64,000 nucleotides of DNA from an uncultured Lachnospiraceae bacterium (GCA_902778165.1 CACYWQ010000002.1:1-64000); one strand, 5' to 3'; shown: positions 45,444 to 54,675, counted from the stretch's first letter. Numbers and translations are program-made. Notes: a model not told the origin generated them from the sequence alone.

Positions 45444-45472
45444 ATTGCTGTAAGAACTAATGGAGGAATCCT

Positions 45473-45811
45473 GTGAAAGCAGTAAAGATCAACACAGAAA
45501 GATTAAAAGAATGCAGAGAGAAGCTCGGCCTGTCCAAGAACTCTGCTGCAAAGCTGATACATGTATCACAACCAACCTATCTTCGATATGAGTCCGGCGA
45601 GAGACTCCCCTCCGATCATATGGCAAAAGAGATAGCTCTGAGATTCGGTACATCCATCGATTATCTTACAGACCAAAGCGATGTATCGACCCCTTCCTCA
45701 TATCAGATAGAAAAAGGCTCAGATCCTGCACTATTTGAACTCATAAAGATGAGTAAAGAGTTGGATGACAAACAATTAGACAGATTGTTGTCATATGCCC
45801 GGAAACTATAA
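45473..45811 (+). CDS. XRE-family helix-turn-helix regulator
   Basis: The 112-residue protein has a Cro/CI helix-turn-helix (LGLSKNSAAKLIHVSQPTYL, RYESGERLPS) and a helical tail (LFELIKMSKELDDKQ). It starts with GTG behind TGGAGG. It is divergent from hicAB across about 180 bases that contain both promoters, so it may regulate itself or the island. A strong terminator follows. Confidence 0.8.
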   Translation: MKAVKINTERLKECREKLGLSKNSAAKLIHVSQPTYLRYESGERLPSDHMAKEIALRFGTSIDYLTDQSDVSTPSSYQIEKGSDPALFELIKMSKELDDKQLDRLLSYARKL

Positions 45812-45814
45812 CAA

Positions 45815-45842
45815 AACCTCGGAAGATCCTTCTTCCGAGGTT
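45815..45842 (+). terminator. Terminator of the XRE gene
   Basis: AACCTCGGAAG pairs perfectly with CTTCCGAGGTT; ATTTCATTT follows. It also separates the island from the glycan locus. Confidence 0.8.
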
Positions 45843-45921
45843 ATTTCATTTAATGTAAAAACGGCCGCTTCTGACTCTGTCTCTCCAGCCGGTCGAGTCC
45901 CATATCCGACGGGTTATCACA

Positions 45922-47016
45922 TTACCACATCCCCATATATTCCATTATCTGACTGTTAGTAAGTTTTCTCACATCTTCGCCGTTATTCCATGTCTTATAC
46001 CAGGCAACAGTCTTCTCAATGGCCGTGTCAGTATGCCACTTTGGCACCCATCCGATTACTTCACCTACCTTGGTATTATCAAGCATCAGGAACGCAGCCT
46101 CATGCGGTGCATCTGCTTCACTCATGTTCTTCCATGATGCGCTCTCGCCCCAGTACTTCACAAATGTATCTGCAACAGCCCCCGTATTGATACAATCCTC
46201 TCTGTTAGGACCGATATTATATGAATCTGCTACAGACTTATCCTTCGCCTGTTTCATAGCTATCATAAGATAAGCCGTCAGCGGTTCCAATACGTGCTGG
46301 TAAGGTCTGGTGGAATACGGATTACGCACGATTATACTCTCACCCTTAACCGAAGCCCTTACACAATCCGGAATGATCCTGTCCTTGGCAAAATCACCAC
46401 CACCGATGACGTTGCCTGCTCTGGATGTTGAGATGGCCGGAATGACCGCCTCAGTGTCCGAGCCCGCTGCCTCAAAGAACGACTTTCTATACGAATGCGT
46501 CACAAGTTCCGAACAGCTCTTGGAATTAGAATACGGATCGTATCCGTCAAGCTTTTCATCTTCCTTAAACGGATGATCCGGCAGATCGCTGTTCTCATAT
46601 ACCTTGTCCGTAGTGACATTTAAAAAGCTCACCGCACCCGGATGAAGACGAAGGCATTCCAATATATTGACAGTCCCCATCACATTGGTCTCATATGTAT
46701 ACCGCGGCTCTTTATATGACTCGCGAACTATAGGCTGAGCCGCCAGATGGAATACTACATCCGGCGAAGCCTTTATATAAGCCTGTTCAAGTGCTTTCAA
46801 GTCTCTTATATCACCTATGGTACTGTAAACATCAGTATCAAGTGAAAGAATATCATACAACGCCGAATCAGTATCAGGTGCTAACGAGTATCCGTAAACA
46901 TCTGCGCCTAACTGCTTAAGCATCATACATAACCAGCTTCCTTTAAAGCCTGTATGACCGGTAACAAAAACGCGCTTACCGCTATAGAATTGTCTCAATT
47001 CATCACTCAAACTCAT
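45922..47016 (-). CDS. rfbG: CDP-glucose 4,6-dehydratase
   Basis: The 364-residue extended SDR turns CDP-glucose into CDP-4-keto-6-deoxyglucose. It shows VFVTGHTGFKGSWLCMML, FHLAAQPIVRESYKEP, the YDPYSNSKSCSELV Tyr-x-x-x-Lys site, and RAGNVIGGGDFAKDRIIPD. It is the last gene of the glycan run, just after rfbH (18-base gap), which takes its product. Confidence 0.94.
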   Translation of the reverse strand: MSLSDELRQFYSGKRVFVTGHTGFKGSWLCMMLKQLGADVYGYSLAPDTDSALYDILSLDTDVYSTIGDIRDLKALEQAYIKASPDVVFHLAAQPIVRESYKEPRYTYETNVMGTVNILECLRLHPGAVSFLNVTTDKVYENSDLPDHPFKEDEKLDGYDPYSNSKSCSELVTHSYRKSFFEAAGSDTEAVIPAISTSRAGNVIGGGDFAKDRIIPDCVRASVKGESIIVRNPYSTRPYQHVLEPLTAYLMIAMKQAKDKSVADSYNIGPNREDCINTGAVADTFVKYWGESASWKNMSEADAPHEAAFLMLDNTKVGEVIGWVPKWHTDTAIEKTVAWYKTWNNGEDVRKLTNSQIMEYMGMW

Positions 47017-47034
47017 ATGATCTTCTTTGCTTTC

Positions 47035-48369
47035 CTACTTGATCGCTTCCAATATGATCTTAGCCATATACTTAAGTTTCTCATCCGTCATACCCGGATA
47101 TACACCTACCCAGAAACTGTTCTCCATTATCCTGTCAGTATTATCAAGACTTCCGACCACGCGATATCCCTCTCCTGACTTACGCATCTCATCAAAGCAA
47201 GGATGCTTAGTAAGATTACCGGCAAAAAGCATACGTGTCTGAATACCGTGTTCCTCCACATATCCGACAACCCCGGGGCGAACGCCGGATTCCTTACATG
47301 TCATCATGAATCCGAACCAGCTCGGATCAGAATTATCAGATGCAACAGGCAGGATAAGTTTATCCTCTGCACCACCCTTTATGAGCAATTCCTTCAAGTA
47401 CTCATGATTATGCTTTCTTCTCTCTACAAAACCCGGGAATTTCTTAAGCTGGGCGCACCCAACTGCCGCCTGCATATCAGTCGCCTTAAGATTATATCCG
47501 AAGTGAGAATACACATACTTATGATCGTAACCAAGCGGGAGTTCACCATATTGCTTGTCAAATCTGTGTCCGCAGAGGTTATCATGACCCGAAGGACATA
47601 CACAGTCACGTCCCCAGTCACGCATAGATCGAATAATCTTGTTAAGCAGTGCATCATCCGTATAGACCGCGCCGCCCTCGCCCATAGTCATATGATGTGG
47701 CGGATAGAAACTCGACGTACCGATATCACCTATCGTACCCGTATATTTCCATACACCGTCTTCTATCTCATATCTGCTACCCAGCGCATCGCAGTTATCC
47801 TCCACAAGCCAGAGCCCGTATTTGTCGCAGAACTCTTTAATCGTTCTTAAATCAAACGGGTTACCAAGTGTATGCGCTATCATTACAGCCTTAGTCTTGT
47901 CGCTTAAGGCCGCTTCAAGGTTAGACACGTCTATGTTATATTCCGGTATCGTCACATCAACGAATACCGGTATAGCTCCGTATTGTATTATCGGTGTAAC
48001 AGTTGTAGGAAAACCGGCCGCAACTGTGATAACTTCATCCCCACGCTCTATTCGTCTCTCACCTAACAACGGTGACGTAAGTGTCATAAATGCAATGAGA
48101 TTGGCAGAAGAACCCGAATTAACAAGTGATACATGCTTAATCCCAAGATACTTACCAAGTTCTCTCTCAAATTCATCAGTATATCTTCCGGATGTCAGCC
48201 AGAATTCAAGCGCAGAATCCACAAGATTCACCATTTCATCCGCATCATAAACGCGCGAAGCATAAGGGATTCTGTCACCCTTCTTATAATCCGGCTGGTT
48301 ATTATGATATGTATCGCAGTAATCGCGTACTGCCTTGAGTATACTTTCTCTCGATTCTAACTCTGACAT
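47035..48369 (-). CDS. rfbH: CDP-4-keto-6-deoxyglucose 3-dehydrase (RfbH/E1)
   Basis: The 444-residue PMP- and iron-sulfur-dependent enzyme removes the C3 hydroxyl to start 3,6-dideoxyhexose synthesis. The aminotransferase fold has SFYPPHHMTMGEGGAVYT, with His at the place where aminotransferases have the PLP Lys, the known E1 hallmark. Cysteines in CVCPSGHDNLCGHRF can hold the 2Fe-2S cluster. It needs an electron-donating reductase (E3), which is not seen here. Confidence 0.92.
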   Translation of the reverse strand: MSELESRESILKAVRDYCDTYHNNQPDYKKGDRIPYASRVYDADEMVNLVDSALEFWLTSGRYTDEFERELGKYLGIKHVSLVNSGSSANLIAFMTLTSPLLGERRIERGDEVITVAAGFPTTVTPIIQYGAIPVFVDVTIPEYNIDVSNLEAALSDKTKAVMIAHTLGNPFDLRTIKEFCDKYGLWLVEDNCDALGSRYEIEDGVWKYTGTIGDIGTSSFYPPHHMTMGEGGAVYTDDALLNKIIRSMRDWGRDCVCPSGHDNLCGHRFDKQYGELPLGYDHKYVYSHFGYNLKATDMQAAVGCAQLKKFPGFVERRKHNHEYLKELLIKGGAEDKLILPVASDNSDPSWFGFMMTCKESGVRPGVVGYVEEHGIQTRMLFAGNLTKHPCFDEMRKSGEGYRVVGSLDNTDRIMENSFWVGVYPGMTDEKLKYMAKIILEAIK

Positions 48370-48390
48370 TATTATTTCTCTCCTGCATAC

Positions 48391-49272
48391 TCAGTCATTT
48401 GAAGAAAGAAGTTCTTTCCAATTATCCGGAAAGCCCATCGTTTTAATATCTATTCCATTATATTTATTTATAAGTTTTTCCAAATCACTCGTAAATGTCG
48501 TCCAATGCTTATCATTTTTCAGAACATGTTTCATACATAGTATGACACCAAAAATCCGATTATTCTTTATTCCACATTTCGAATACTGCGAATATAGTTT
48601 TGGGGTTTTAACAAGCCTTGCGTTATATAATCTCCCATAATGTGCACATACATTTCTTACATACGAAAAACACTCTAGCCAGCTTTCAAAATATGTGTAT
48701 CCAACGCCAAATTGCTTTGCAATATCTCTTTTATCCGAATTATGCAAATTCTTATAAAACTTAGATAACGTCCCAAAACTAAGTATTTCAAACAATGCAT
48801 ATATAGGTAAATCGCCACCTTCGTAGTTGTTCTGAAAATTCCTTACAAATGGCGCCTTAGAATTCCTTCTAATCTCATCATCAATATCACTAAGGAACTG
48901 CGCATGATATTCTTCATCTGTATAACATGAGCTATCACGATATGCTAAAACTCCATACTTATTTGCAACATAGTTACCTATCCTGCACCTGGTATTTATT
49001 TCGATTATTTCAATATACGGAAATAACAACTGTCGAAAATTAGAATTAAACAAATACAATTCAACTATGTCATCAAAAGATACCCTACCATCGTAATCAC
49101 TATTTCTATTCTTTAGTCCAAGGCTGTAAGCTTTTATAAGACGAAAATAAGATATGTCATTAAGAATTTCTTTGGCATACTCCTCATCATTTATCACCAG
49201 TTTTAAATCTTTAAGATTTTGTATTTGTTCATCAATCGTTAATGGTATTTGATGTTCCTTCTTTTCATCCAT
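48391..49272 (-). CDS. Abi_2 (AbiD/F-type) abortive infection protein
   Basis: The 293-residue protein fits PF07751: the N-terminal PLTIDEQIQNLKDLKLVI, EILNDISYFRLIKAYS, and the HEPN-type RNase site RNVCAHYGRLYN (R-x4-H) near residue 215. The start at 49272 has TGGAGG ahead; a longer frame to 49314 would run into the leader hairpin. Abi_2 proteins stop phage growth by killing or arresting the host. It sits between rfbH and rfbF and is more AT-rich than these. Its own promoter and a structured leader lie just upstream. Confidence 0.85.
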   Translation of the reverse strand: MDEKKEHQIPLTIDEQIQNLKDLKLVINDEEYAKEILNDISYFRLIKAYSLGLKNRNSDYDGRVSFDDIVELYLFNSNFRQLLFPYIEIIEINTRCRIGNYVANKYGVLAYRDSSCYTDEEYHAQFLSDIDDEIRRNSKAPFVRNFQNNYEGGDLPIYALFEILSFGTLSKFYKNLHNSDKRDIAKQFGVGYTYFESWLECFSYVRNVCAHYGRLYNARLVKTPKLYSQYSKCGIKNNRIFGVILCMKHVLKNDKHWTTFTSDLEKLINKYNGIDIKTMGFPDNWKELLSSND

Positions 49273-49293
49273 CAAGGTACCTCCACAAATTAA

Positions 49294-49340
49294 GAGACCC
49301 AGCGTGGTCCGCATCGTTGAGAGGCGTGCTGGGTTCTGTT
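49294..49340 (-). ncRNA. Structured 5' RNA upstream of the Abi gene (abiF-RNA-like)
   Basis: The predicted transcript begins near 49340 and folds at once: GCTGGGT region (49328-49334 on the plus strand) pairs with ACCCAGC (49297-49303), with a 24-base inner part containing GCGG and CAACG. A short tail leads to the ribosome site. Rfam-described abiF RNAs stand in the same place before Abi genes. I cannot confirm the match by eye, and a simple translational hairpin is the alternative. Confidence 0.45.
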
Positions 49341-49346
49341 AGATAT

Positions 49347-49375
49347 ATTATATCGTAATATATATAGTATTGCAA
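49347..49375 (-). promoter_or_regulatory. Promoter of the Abi RNA and gene
   Basis: TTGCAA (49370-49375) and a perfect TATAAT (49347-49352) on the minus strand are 17 bases apart. The start point falls right at the hairpin, so the RNA would be leaderless and begin with its stem. Confidence 0.7.
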
Positions 49376-49418
49376 CTGCCGCTTCGGGTTCCATGTTTAT
49401 GGTAATCTTATCGATTTG

Positions 49419-50198
49419 TTATGATTGTATAACCCAGGGGGCTTCTCCCGATTCCCACAGCTTCTCCAGATAATCTCTGTCATGTATCGTATCCATCGGA
49501 CTCCAGAATCCGTTATGCTTATATGCAGACAGTTCACCTTCTGCAGCCATTCGCTCAAAAGGTGATGCCTCAAGCATCTCACTTCCGTCACCAAGATAAT
49601 CGAATACCTTACGATTAAACACCATAAATCCTATATTTACCCATGCTGAATCAGCTCTGGCCTTTTCTTTAAATCCGAGTATCCTGTCCGTCGCATCATC
49701 AATCTTGATAGCACCGAATCTTCCCGGCGGTTGAGTAGTAGTAATGGTTCCTACGGTATTATGACTATGATGAAAATCAATCAATGCATTAATATCTACA
49801 TCAGATACGCCATCGCCATACGTGAGCATAAACTCTTCATCATCACCGATATAATCCCTGATCCTTAAGATTCTTCCTGCGGTAAGTGTCCTTAAACCGG
49901 TATTGGCAAGCGTCACCTTCCAGTCAAGCTTGTTCTTTCCTATTACCCTTGCCTCATTTGAATCCAGCTTAAACTCTACATCCGATGAATTAACATAGTA
50001 TTTCAGGAAATAATCTTTGATCATCTGACCCTTATATCCACAGCATACTACAAACTCATTGAACCCATAATCTGCATATGTCTTCATAATATGCCATAAT
50101 ATCGGGATACCACCTATTTCCACCATCGGTTTAGGCTTAATGACCGACTCTTCACTTATCCTTGTTCCCTTGCCGCCGGCAAGAATCACTACCTTCAT
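49419..50198 (-). CDS. rfbF: Glucose-1-phosphate cytidylyltransferase
   Basis: The 259-residue enzyme makes CDP-glucose from CTP and glucose-1-phosphate. It shows the intact VVILAGGKGTRISEESVIKPKP signature, GGIPILWHIMKTYADYG, TYGDGVSDVDI with the metal Asp, and NGFWSPMDTIHDRDYLEKLW. It provides substrate for RfbG. The Abi gene separates it from rfbH. Confidence 0.93.
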   Translation of the reverse strand: MKVVILAGGKGTRISEESVIKPKPMVEIGGIPILWHIMKTYADYGFNEFVVCCGYKGQMIKDYFLKYYVNSSDVEFKLDSNEARVIGKNKLDWKVTLANTGLRTLTAGRILRIRDYIGDDEEFMLTYGDGVSDVDINALIDFHHSHNTVGTITTTQPPGRFGAIKIDDATDRILGFKEKARADSAWVNIGFMVFNRKVFDYLGDGSEMLEASPFERMAAEGELSAYKHNGFWSPMDTIHDRDYLEKLWESGEAPWVIQS

Positions 50199-50220
50199 AT
50201 CGCAAGACCTCTAAAGATTA

Positions 50221-50976
50221 TCATCTGTTCTTTATCCATGTCTGGGCATTGCTCTCCCACAGATTCTCTGCTTCCACGAGATCACGCATGGTCTCTACAG
50301 CATTCCAATATCCCGTATGCTTATACAGCGCCAGCTTACCGTCAGAATCCACTTCGTTAAATATCTGATTCATCTGCGGCAAATGGGGATACTCAAAGAT
50401 CGCGGAATTAAGCACATAGCAATCTCCGCTGATCCAGGCTTCCGCCTGAGAAGAAGCATCTGCATAATCGGGCTTGTCATTACCAAACTGAACAAACTGT
50501 TTTCTTCCCGTGGATCTGGTGAGCATAAGTGTACACACCGCTTTGCTCTTTTCATGCATGCCAATAAGTGCAGTCACGTCCACATCCGAAATACAGTCAC
50601 CGTATGTCACTATAAAGTCTTCGCCGGCAATGTCTTTTACAGCAAACACTCTTTTCATCACATCCGAGTCTATTCCCGTATCAATAACACTTACTTTCCA
50701 GTTTTCGGTTTTATTATTATGGATAGTCACTGAATTGTTAGATAAATCAACGGTAATATCTGATTCATAGACATAGAAATCCATGAAATATTCTTTTATC
50801 ACATCGATCTTATATCCGCCGCATACAATGAACTCACTTATCCCATACTCCGAAAAATGCTTCATTATATGCCATATGAGCGGCTTCCCGCCTATCTCTA
50901 TCATAGGCTTAGGTATTGATTCCCCACTGTTCGCAAGTGTACTCTGCATACCACCTGCCAAGATAATACATTTCAT
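50221..50976 (-). CDS. Glucose-1-phosphate cytidylyltransferase-like protein with altered nucleotide loop
   Basis: The 251-residue protein is a full-length RfbF paralogue: PKPMIEIGGKPLIWHIMKHF, TYGDCISDVDV and HTGYWNAVETMRDLVEAENL match. But the GGxGTR loop reads LAGGMQSTLAN, losing Gly-Thr-Arg. It lies directly upstream of rfbF (22-base gap). It may be inactive, regulatory, or use another nucleotide; a decayed duplicate is less likely as the frame is intact. Confidence 0.8.
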   Translation of the reverse strand: MKCIILAGGMQSTLANSGESIPKPMIEIGGKPLIWHIMKHFSEYGISEFIVCGGYKIDVIKEYFMDFYVYESDITVDLSNNSVTIHNNKTENWKVSVIDTGIDSDVMKRVFAVKDIAGEDFIVTYGDCISDVDVTALIGMHEKSKAVCTLMLTRSTGRKQFVQFGNDKPDYADASSQAEAWISGDCYVLNSAIFEYPHLPQMNQIFNEVDSDGKLALYKHTGYWNAVETMRDLVEAENLWESNAQTWIKNR

Positions 50977-51035
50977 AACAACACCCTCAATAATCCATCT
51001 CTTCCCAACTTATGACCCAATATATCCTTATTCCT

Positions 51036-52346
51036 TTACATATCCTTGATCAACCAAACCGTCATATGGTCACCGTACTTCCTTTGATCTGCTTCTTTGG
51101 CCAGACACTCCAACTCATACAATCCCAAGTTTGAAATGTGTTTCTTAACCTCATCATCGGCCTTAAAGAACGGCGTATTATGCATATACATAAGGCTGCG
51201 GATAAACTGGCCGCAATTAGAATCATATTCATAATTCCTAATCCGCAGCGAACTGTTATCAGCAAGAATCTTGATGCTTTTAAGTGAATGCAGGCTGATA
51301 TGCCTTGGTGCGTCCAACTGATACCAATGAGGTCCCAAAACATCAAATGCAATATTGGGATACGTTGGAATCTTGATCTCTATGGCGCCGTTATCCTTAA
51401 GTAATCTGCGTGCACTTTTAAGCACCTCATGAGGATCAGTAACATGCTCAAATGAATCCGAGAATCTGATATAATCATATGTTCCGTCTTCAGTCAGTTC
51501 ATGTATAGAACAGTTCCTTATATGCACTCGGTCTCCGTGCCTGATATCCTTAGTCAGAAACGGATCTGCTCCATGCAGATTGCCATACCCGCTCTCAGCC
51601 ATCTGAACAAGCCACACTCCGCTTCCACATCCCACATCCAATATCTTGTCCATATTGGTAACAGGGTTAGAATACTGTCTGTCCTTGTTTTCGGGTAAAG
51701 CGAAACTGTAATAGCCCTCTCCGTAATAATCGCCGAGATTATCAGGAACTTCCGCTATCTGCAGACAAAAGCAATTCGAACACACATAATACTCAAATTC
51801 ATCTCTCTTATCCTGCATCATCTCTCTTGCAAGATACGAATTGAACTCTCCCTCAGTACCGCATATTGCGCATTTATGCTTATGCTTTCCCAGCATCCTT
51901 TTTGTATCATCTATCGGAAGCGGAATGACAGGATGCAGATACCCCGACTCGATATATGATGTCAGTATATCATCCAGTCCTACATTCGAAAAAGCATCCC
52001 GCTCATAGATATCCGCACTCATACAATAGACAGTCTCGGCACGAACACCATCAAGCAGCAGTATAGGGATGGCATAAGAGTATATTCCCTGCGGAACAAT
52101 AAAGCCTTCAATATCCCCATTCTTATACTTTTCAATCGACTCTGACAATGTGCATACATTAATTCCTGTGAGATCGGAGTATTTAACGTCCTCCGTTTCC
52201 CTCCATAATGCAACATACCAGTCAATTGACAATGCATCTGCTCCCTGTGACATTGCCAGCGGGTTATATACCTGCTCTATTATGGCTCCTACTTTGACAG
52301 ATACCGCTCCGGTCCCTACAATTGCCAAATGAATCTTATTATCCAT
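51036..52346 (-). CDS. Zinc-ribbon SAM methyltransferase with N-terminal Rossmann-like domain
   Basis: The 436-residue protein has an N-terminal region starting with a nucleotide-binding loop (LAIVGTGAVSVKVGAI). A CxxC...CxxC ribbon follows (CAICG ... CSNC), then a class I methyltransferase (ILDVGCGSGVWLVQMAESG, FSDSFEHVTDPHEVLKSA). The last two parts match the C-methyltransferases of deoxysugars, such as TylC3-type. It might add a methyl to a CDP- or NDP-sugar. The N-terminal part is like the one in the radical SAM neighbours. Confidence 0.75.
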   Translation of the reverse strand: MDNKIHLAIVGTGAVSVKVGAIIEQVYNPLAMSQGADALSIDWYVALWRETEDVKYSDLTGINVCTLSESIEKYKNGDIEGFIVPQGIYSYAIPILLLDGVRAETVYCMSADIYERDAFSNVGLDDILTSYIESGYLHPVIPLPIDDTKRMLGKHKHKCAICGTEGEFNSYLAREMMQDKRDEFEYYVCSNCFCLQIAEVPDNLGDYYGEGYYSFALPENKDRQYSNPVTNMDKILDVGCGSGVWLVQMAESGYGNLHGADPFLTKDIRHGDRVHIRNCSIHELTEDGTYDYIRFSDSFEHVTDPHEVLKSARRLLKDNGAIEIKIPTYPNIAFDVLGPHWYQLDAPRHISLHSLKSIKILADNSSLRIRNYEYDSNCGQFIRSLMYMHNTPFFKADDEVKKHISNLGLYELECLAKEADQRKYGDHMTVWLIKDM

Positions 52347-52409
52347 TTTCTTTCCTCACTATTTGAAATATCTGCAATTAAACTCCATGTTCAGATGCGA
52401 TTATACAAA

Positions 52410-53333
52410 TCAGTTATTTAATCTGTACCAATCGATTGTTTCCCTTATCCCCTCCCCAAAAGAGTATTTCGGGACGAATCCTACATCCTGCCTTAACTTT
52501 GATATGTCGGCTTCCAGATGCATTATCTGATTGTCTGAATATGCCCTATAACCTATTCCCAGTTCGAGATCCGGATCTATGGCATCTCGTATCAACCTGA
52601 CATATTCCGACAGCAATCTTGCTTCTCCGCTTCCAAGGCAATATATTCCTGACTCATCAGCTTTTTCCGCCACAAGAAGCAGCGCATTTATTGCATCTTT
52701 ACAGTATAGATAATCCCATATCTGCCCACAGGGAGTAAGTAATGGTTTCTCTCCTTTTAAAAGTGTCCGTATGAGGTATGATGTGAATATGTAATCATTC
52801 TCAAAAGGACCGTATACCGAGAAAATACGTACCCAATTACATCGGATCCCCAGTTGTCTGCAATACTCCATAACAAGTTTTCCTGCAGCAAGCTTTGTTA
52901 TTCCGTACATCGTATTCGGATCAGTCGGCGAATTCTCATCGGCTATACGATTCAACAATCCATACTCTGCCTGCGAGCCCGTTCCCACAAACACTCTGCA
53001 GCCCATCTCCTTAGCGCACTTAGCTGCCTTGAGCGAAGCAGGGATATTCTCCTCCTGAAGGACAGGATTGTCTCTTTCTTCATCACTTGTGTGCATCCAC
53101 GCAAAATGGAAAAAAACATCTGCAGGGCCATAAGTATCCGCTTCCAATCTGTCTATTTCGGAGATATCCAGTTCGCATATCGTGACCAAAGGGTGCTGGG
53201 GAATATCTCCGATCTTTTTTGAACCGGGTCGTACAATTGCCAGAACCCGAATGTTTCTGTCAATACATTCCCTGATCATCATCACACCCAAAGGTCCGCT
53301 TGCCCCAGTAATGATCACTCTGTTAACTGTCAT
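52410..53333 (-). CDS. NAD-dependent epimerase/dehydratase (extended SDR)
   Basis: The 307-residue protein has ITGASGPLGVMM, FHFAWMH, the MYGITKLAAGKLV catalytic Tyr-Lys, and VRIFSVYGPFEND. It could be the 4-ketoreductase that finishes the CDP-3,6-dideoxyhexose (abequose/paratose synthase type), but the product is inferred from context. It overlaps no gene; the Gfo/Idh gene ends 5 bases upstream. Confidence 0.82.
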   Translation of the reverse strand: MTVNRVIITGASGPLGVMMIRECIDRNIRVLAIVRPGSKKIGDIPQHPLVTICELDISEIDRLEADTYGPADVFFHFAWMHTSDEERDNPVLQEENIPASLKAAKCAKEMGCRVFVGTGSQAEYGLLNRIADENSPTDPNTMYGITKLAAGKLVMEYCRQLGIRCNWVRIFSVYGPFENDYIFTSYLIRTLLKGEKPLLTPCGQIWDYLYCKDAINALLLVAEKADESGIYCLGSGEARLLSEYVRLIRDAIDPDLELGIGYRAYSDNQIMHLEADISKLRQDVGFVPKYSFGEGIRETIDWYRLNN

Positions 53334-53337
53334 TTAG

Positions 53338-54675
53338 TTATATATCCTCACTATATCTTACTCCGGCCTGTTTTCTGATCTTATCCAGCAATATAGCGTT
53401 TCTGAGGATAAGTTCATGAGGTCTTTGTGCCGTTTCTATCTTCCCGGCATTAATAGCCTCGATACAGGCATCCATCTCATACCAGTATCCCGACTCATGT
53501 CTGTGCTCACTCACAACCTCACCAAGATCATTTAAGATCATCAGATGTTTGAACTGATTAACATCCCGAACCACCGCCAATCCTCTTTCTCCATATACAA
53601 AGCCCAACAGACTGCTGACACATCCCAATCCCATATGAATGACTGCCATGAGATCCTTCGAGTACATAAGAGTAATATTTGTCTGAAAATCTATACCGTT
53701 ATCAAGCAGCTGACTGCACACATTGATCTCTGTCGGATCCCCGTCAGTCAAAAGGCTAAGGAATTCCATAATATAGTATCCGTTTTCAAGAATCTCCCCA
53801 CCGCAGTTTTCAGGATTATTGAGTCTGTTATCACAAAGCGACGGATAGTGTATATCTGCAGATATCATATGAACCTTGCCCACATCTTTATTGTTCATAA
53901 TATTGGATACATACTTGGCCATCGGCAGATATGCCGACCATACTCCATCTGTCAGGAACAGGTTTTTTTCTTTTGCCTTTTCTATCATCTCCCTGACCTG
54001 ATCAGCATTTACTGCAAAAGGCTTTTCGCAAATAACATGTTTTCCGTTCTCAAGTGCTTTTTTAACCTGTTCAAAATGGTACTTAACCGGAGTGGCAATG
54101 TAGACTATATCCACATCGGGATCCTCAATGAGCTTGTCATATGAATCATATGCCTTTACAAATCCATACTTCTCCTTAAACTCAGTCGCCTTTGCATCGC
54201 TTCTTGAAGCGATCGCGTATAGTTGAATTCCTTTACATTGATCATGTATCGTCAACGCCATAATATTGGCAATCTGTCCTGTGGCGAGGAATCCTATTTT
54301 ATATTTCTTTTCTTCTGCAGTTTGAAGATTCTTAACATTAAAATGAAGAACCTGATCAGCAATTATAATCTTTCCGGTCTCAATGCCGATGGATTCCAGA
54401 TAATCCTTGGCGCGCAAAGATTCCTCTCTGTCATTGAGTCCCACTACAACATGATCAATCTCAATCTTCGCAAATAAATCCATATGCATTTGCGGCTGTT
54501 CCAGTTTTCTTCCATCTTCCCAGACTCTGTCTACCCATGCGACAACCTCGGCATATTTCGTCTTTTCGAGTTCCCAATAGTATGCCTGTGCAATGTCTCC
54601 GGATCCGTAAATTGCAACTCTGCTTCCTTTCTCTACACGCTCAAAAGGAAAAAGAATTATGGCTCTGTCTCTCAT
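53338..54675 (-). CDS. Gfo/Idh/MocA oxidoreductase with extra N-terminal Rossmann-like domain
   Basis: The roughly 445-residue protein has two Rossmann-like parts. Residues 1-125 have VAIYGSGDIAQAYYWELEKT and VVAWVDR, like the radical SAM neighbours. The rest is a Gfo/Idh enzyme: IGFLATGQIANIMALTI, VDIVYIATPVKYHFEQV, GKHVICEKPFAVN with the catalytic Lys, and GGEILENGYYIMEF. Gfo/Idh enzymes oxidise or reduce sugars. ATG at 54675 follows AAAGGGG. Confidence 0.8.
   Translation of the reverse strand: MRDRAIILFPFERVEKGSRVAIYGSGDIAQAYYWELEKTKYAEVVAWVDRVWEDGRKLEQPQMHMDLFAKIEIDHVVVGLNDREESLRAKDYLESIGIETGKIIIADQVLHFNVKNLQTAEEKKYKIGFLATGQIANIMALTIHDQCKGIQLYAIASRSDAKATEFKEKYGFVKAYDSYDKLIEDPDVDIVYIATPVKYHFEQVKKALENGKHVICEKPFAVNADQVREMIEKAKEKNLFLTDGVWSAYLPMAKYVSNIMNNKDVGKVHMISADIHYPSLCDNRLNNPENCGGEILENGYYIMEFLSLLTDGDPTEINVCSQLLDNGIDFQTNITLMYSKDLMAVIHMGLGCVSSLLGFVYGERGLAVVRDVNQFKHLMILNDLGEVVSEHRHESGYWYEMDACIEAINAGKIETAQRPHELILRNAILLDKIRKQAGVRYSEDI

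Noticed and set aside
45862..45921. A tRNA-like T-loop stretch (GGTCGAGTCCC) near the end of the glycan locus
   Set aside because: The flanking bases do not form a T stem, and no acceptor or anticodon arms are found around it.
50221..50976. Calling the second RfbF-like gene a pseudogene
   Set aside because: The frame is full length, spacing to rfbF is operon-like and other motifs are kept; only the nucleotide loop differs.
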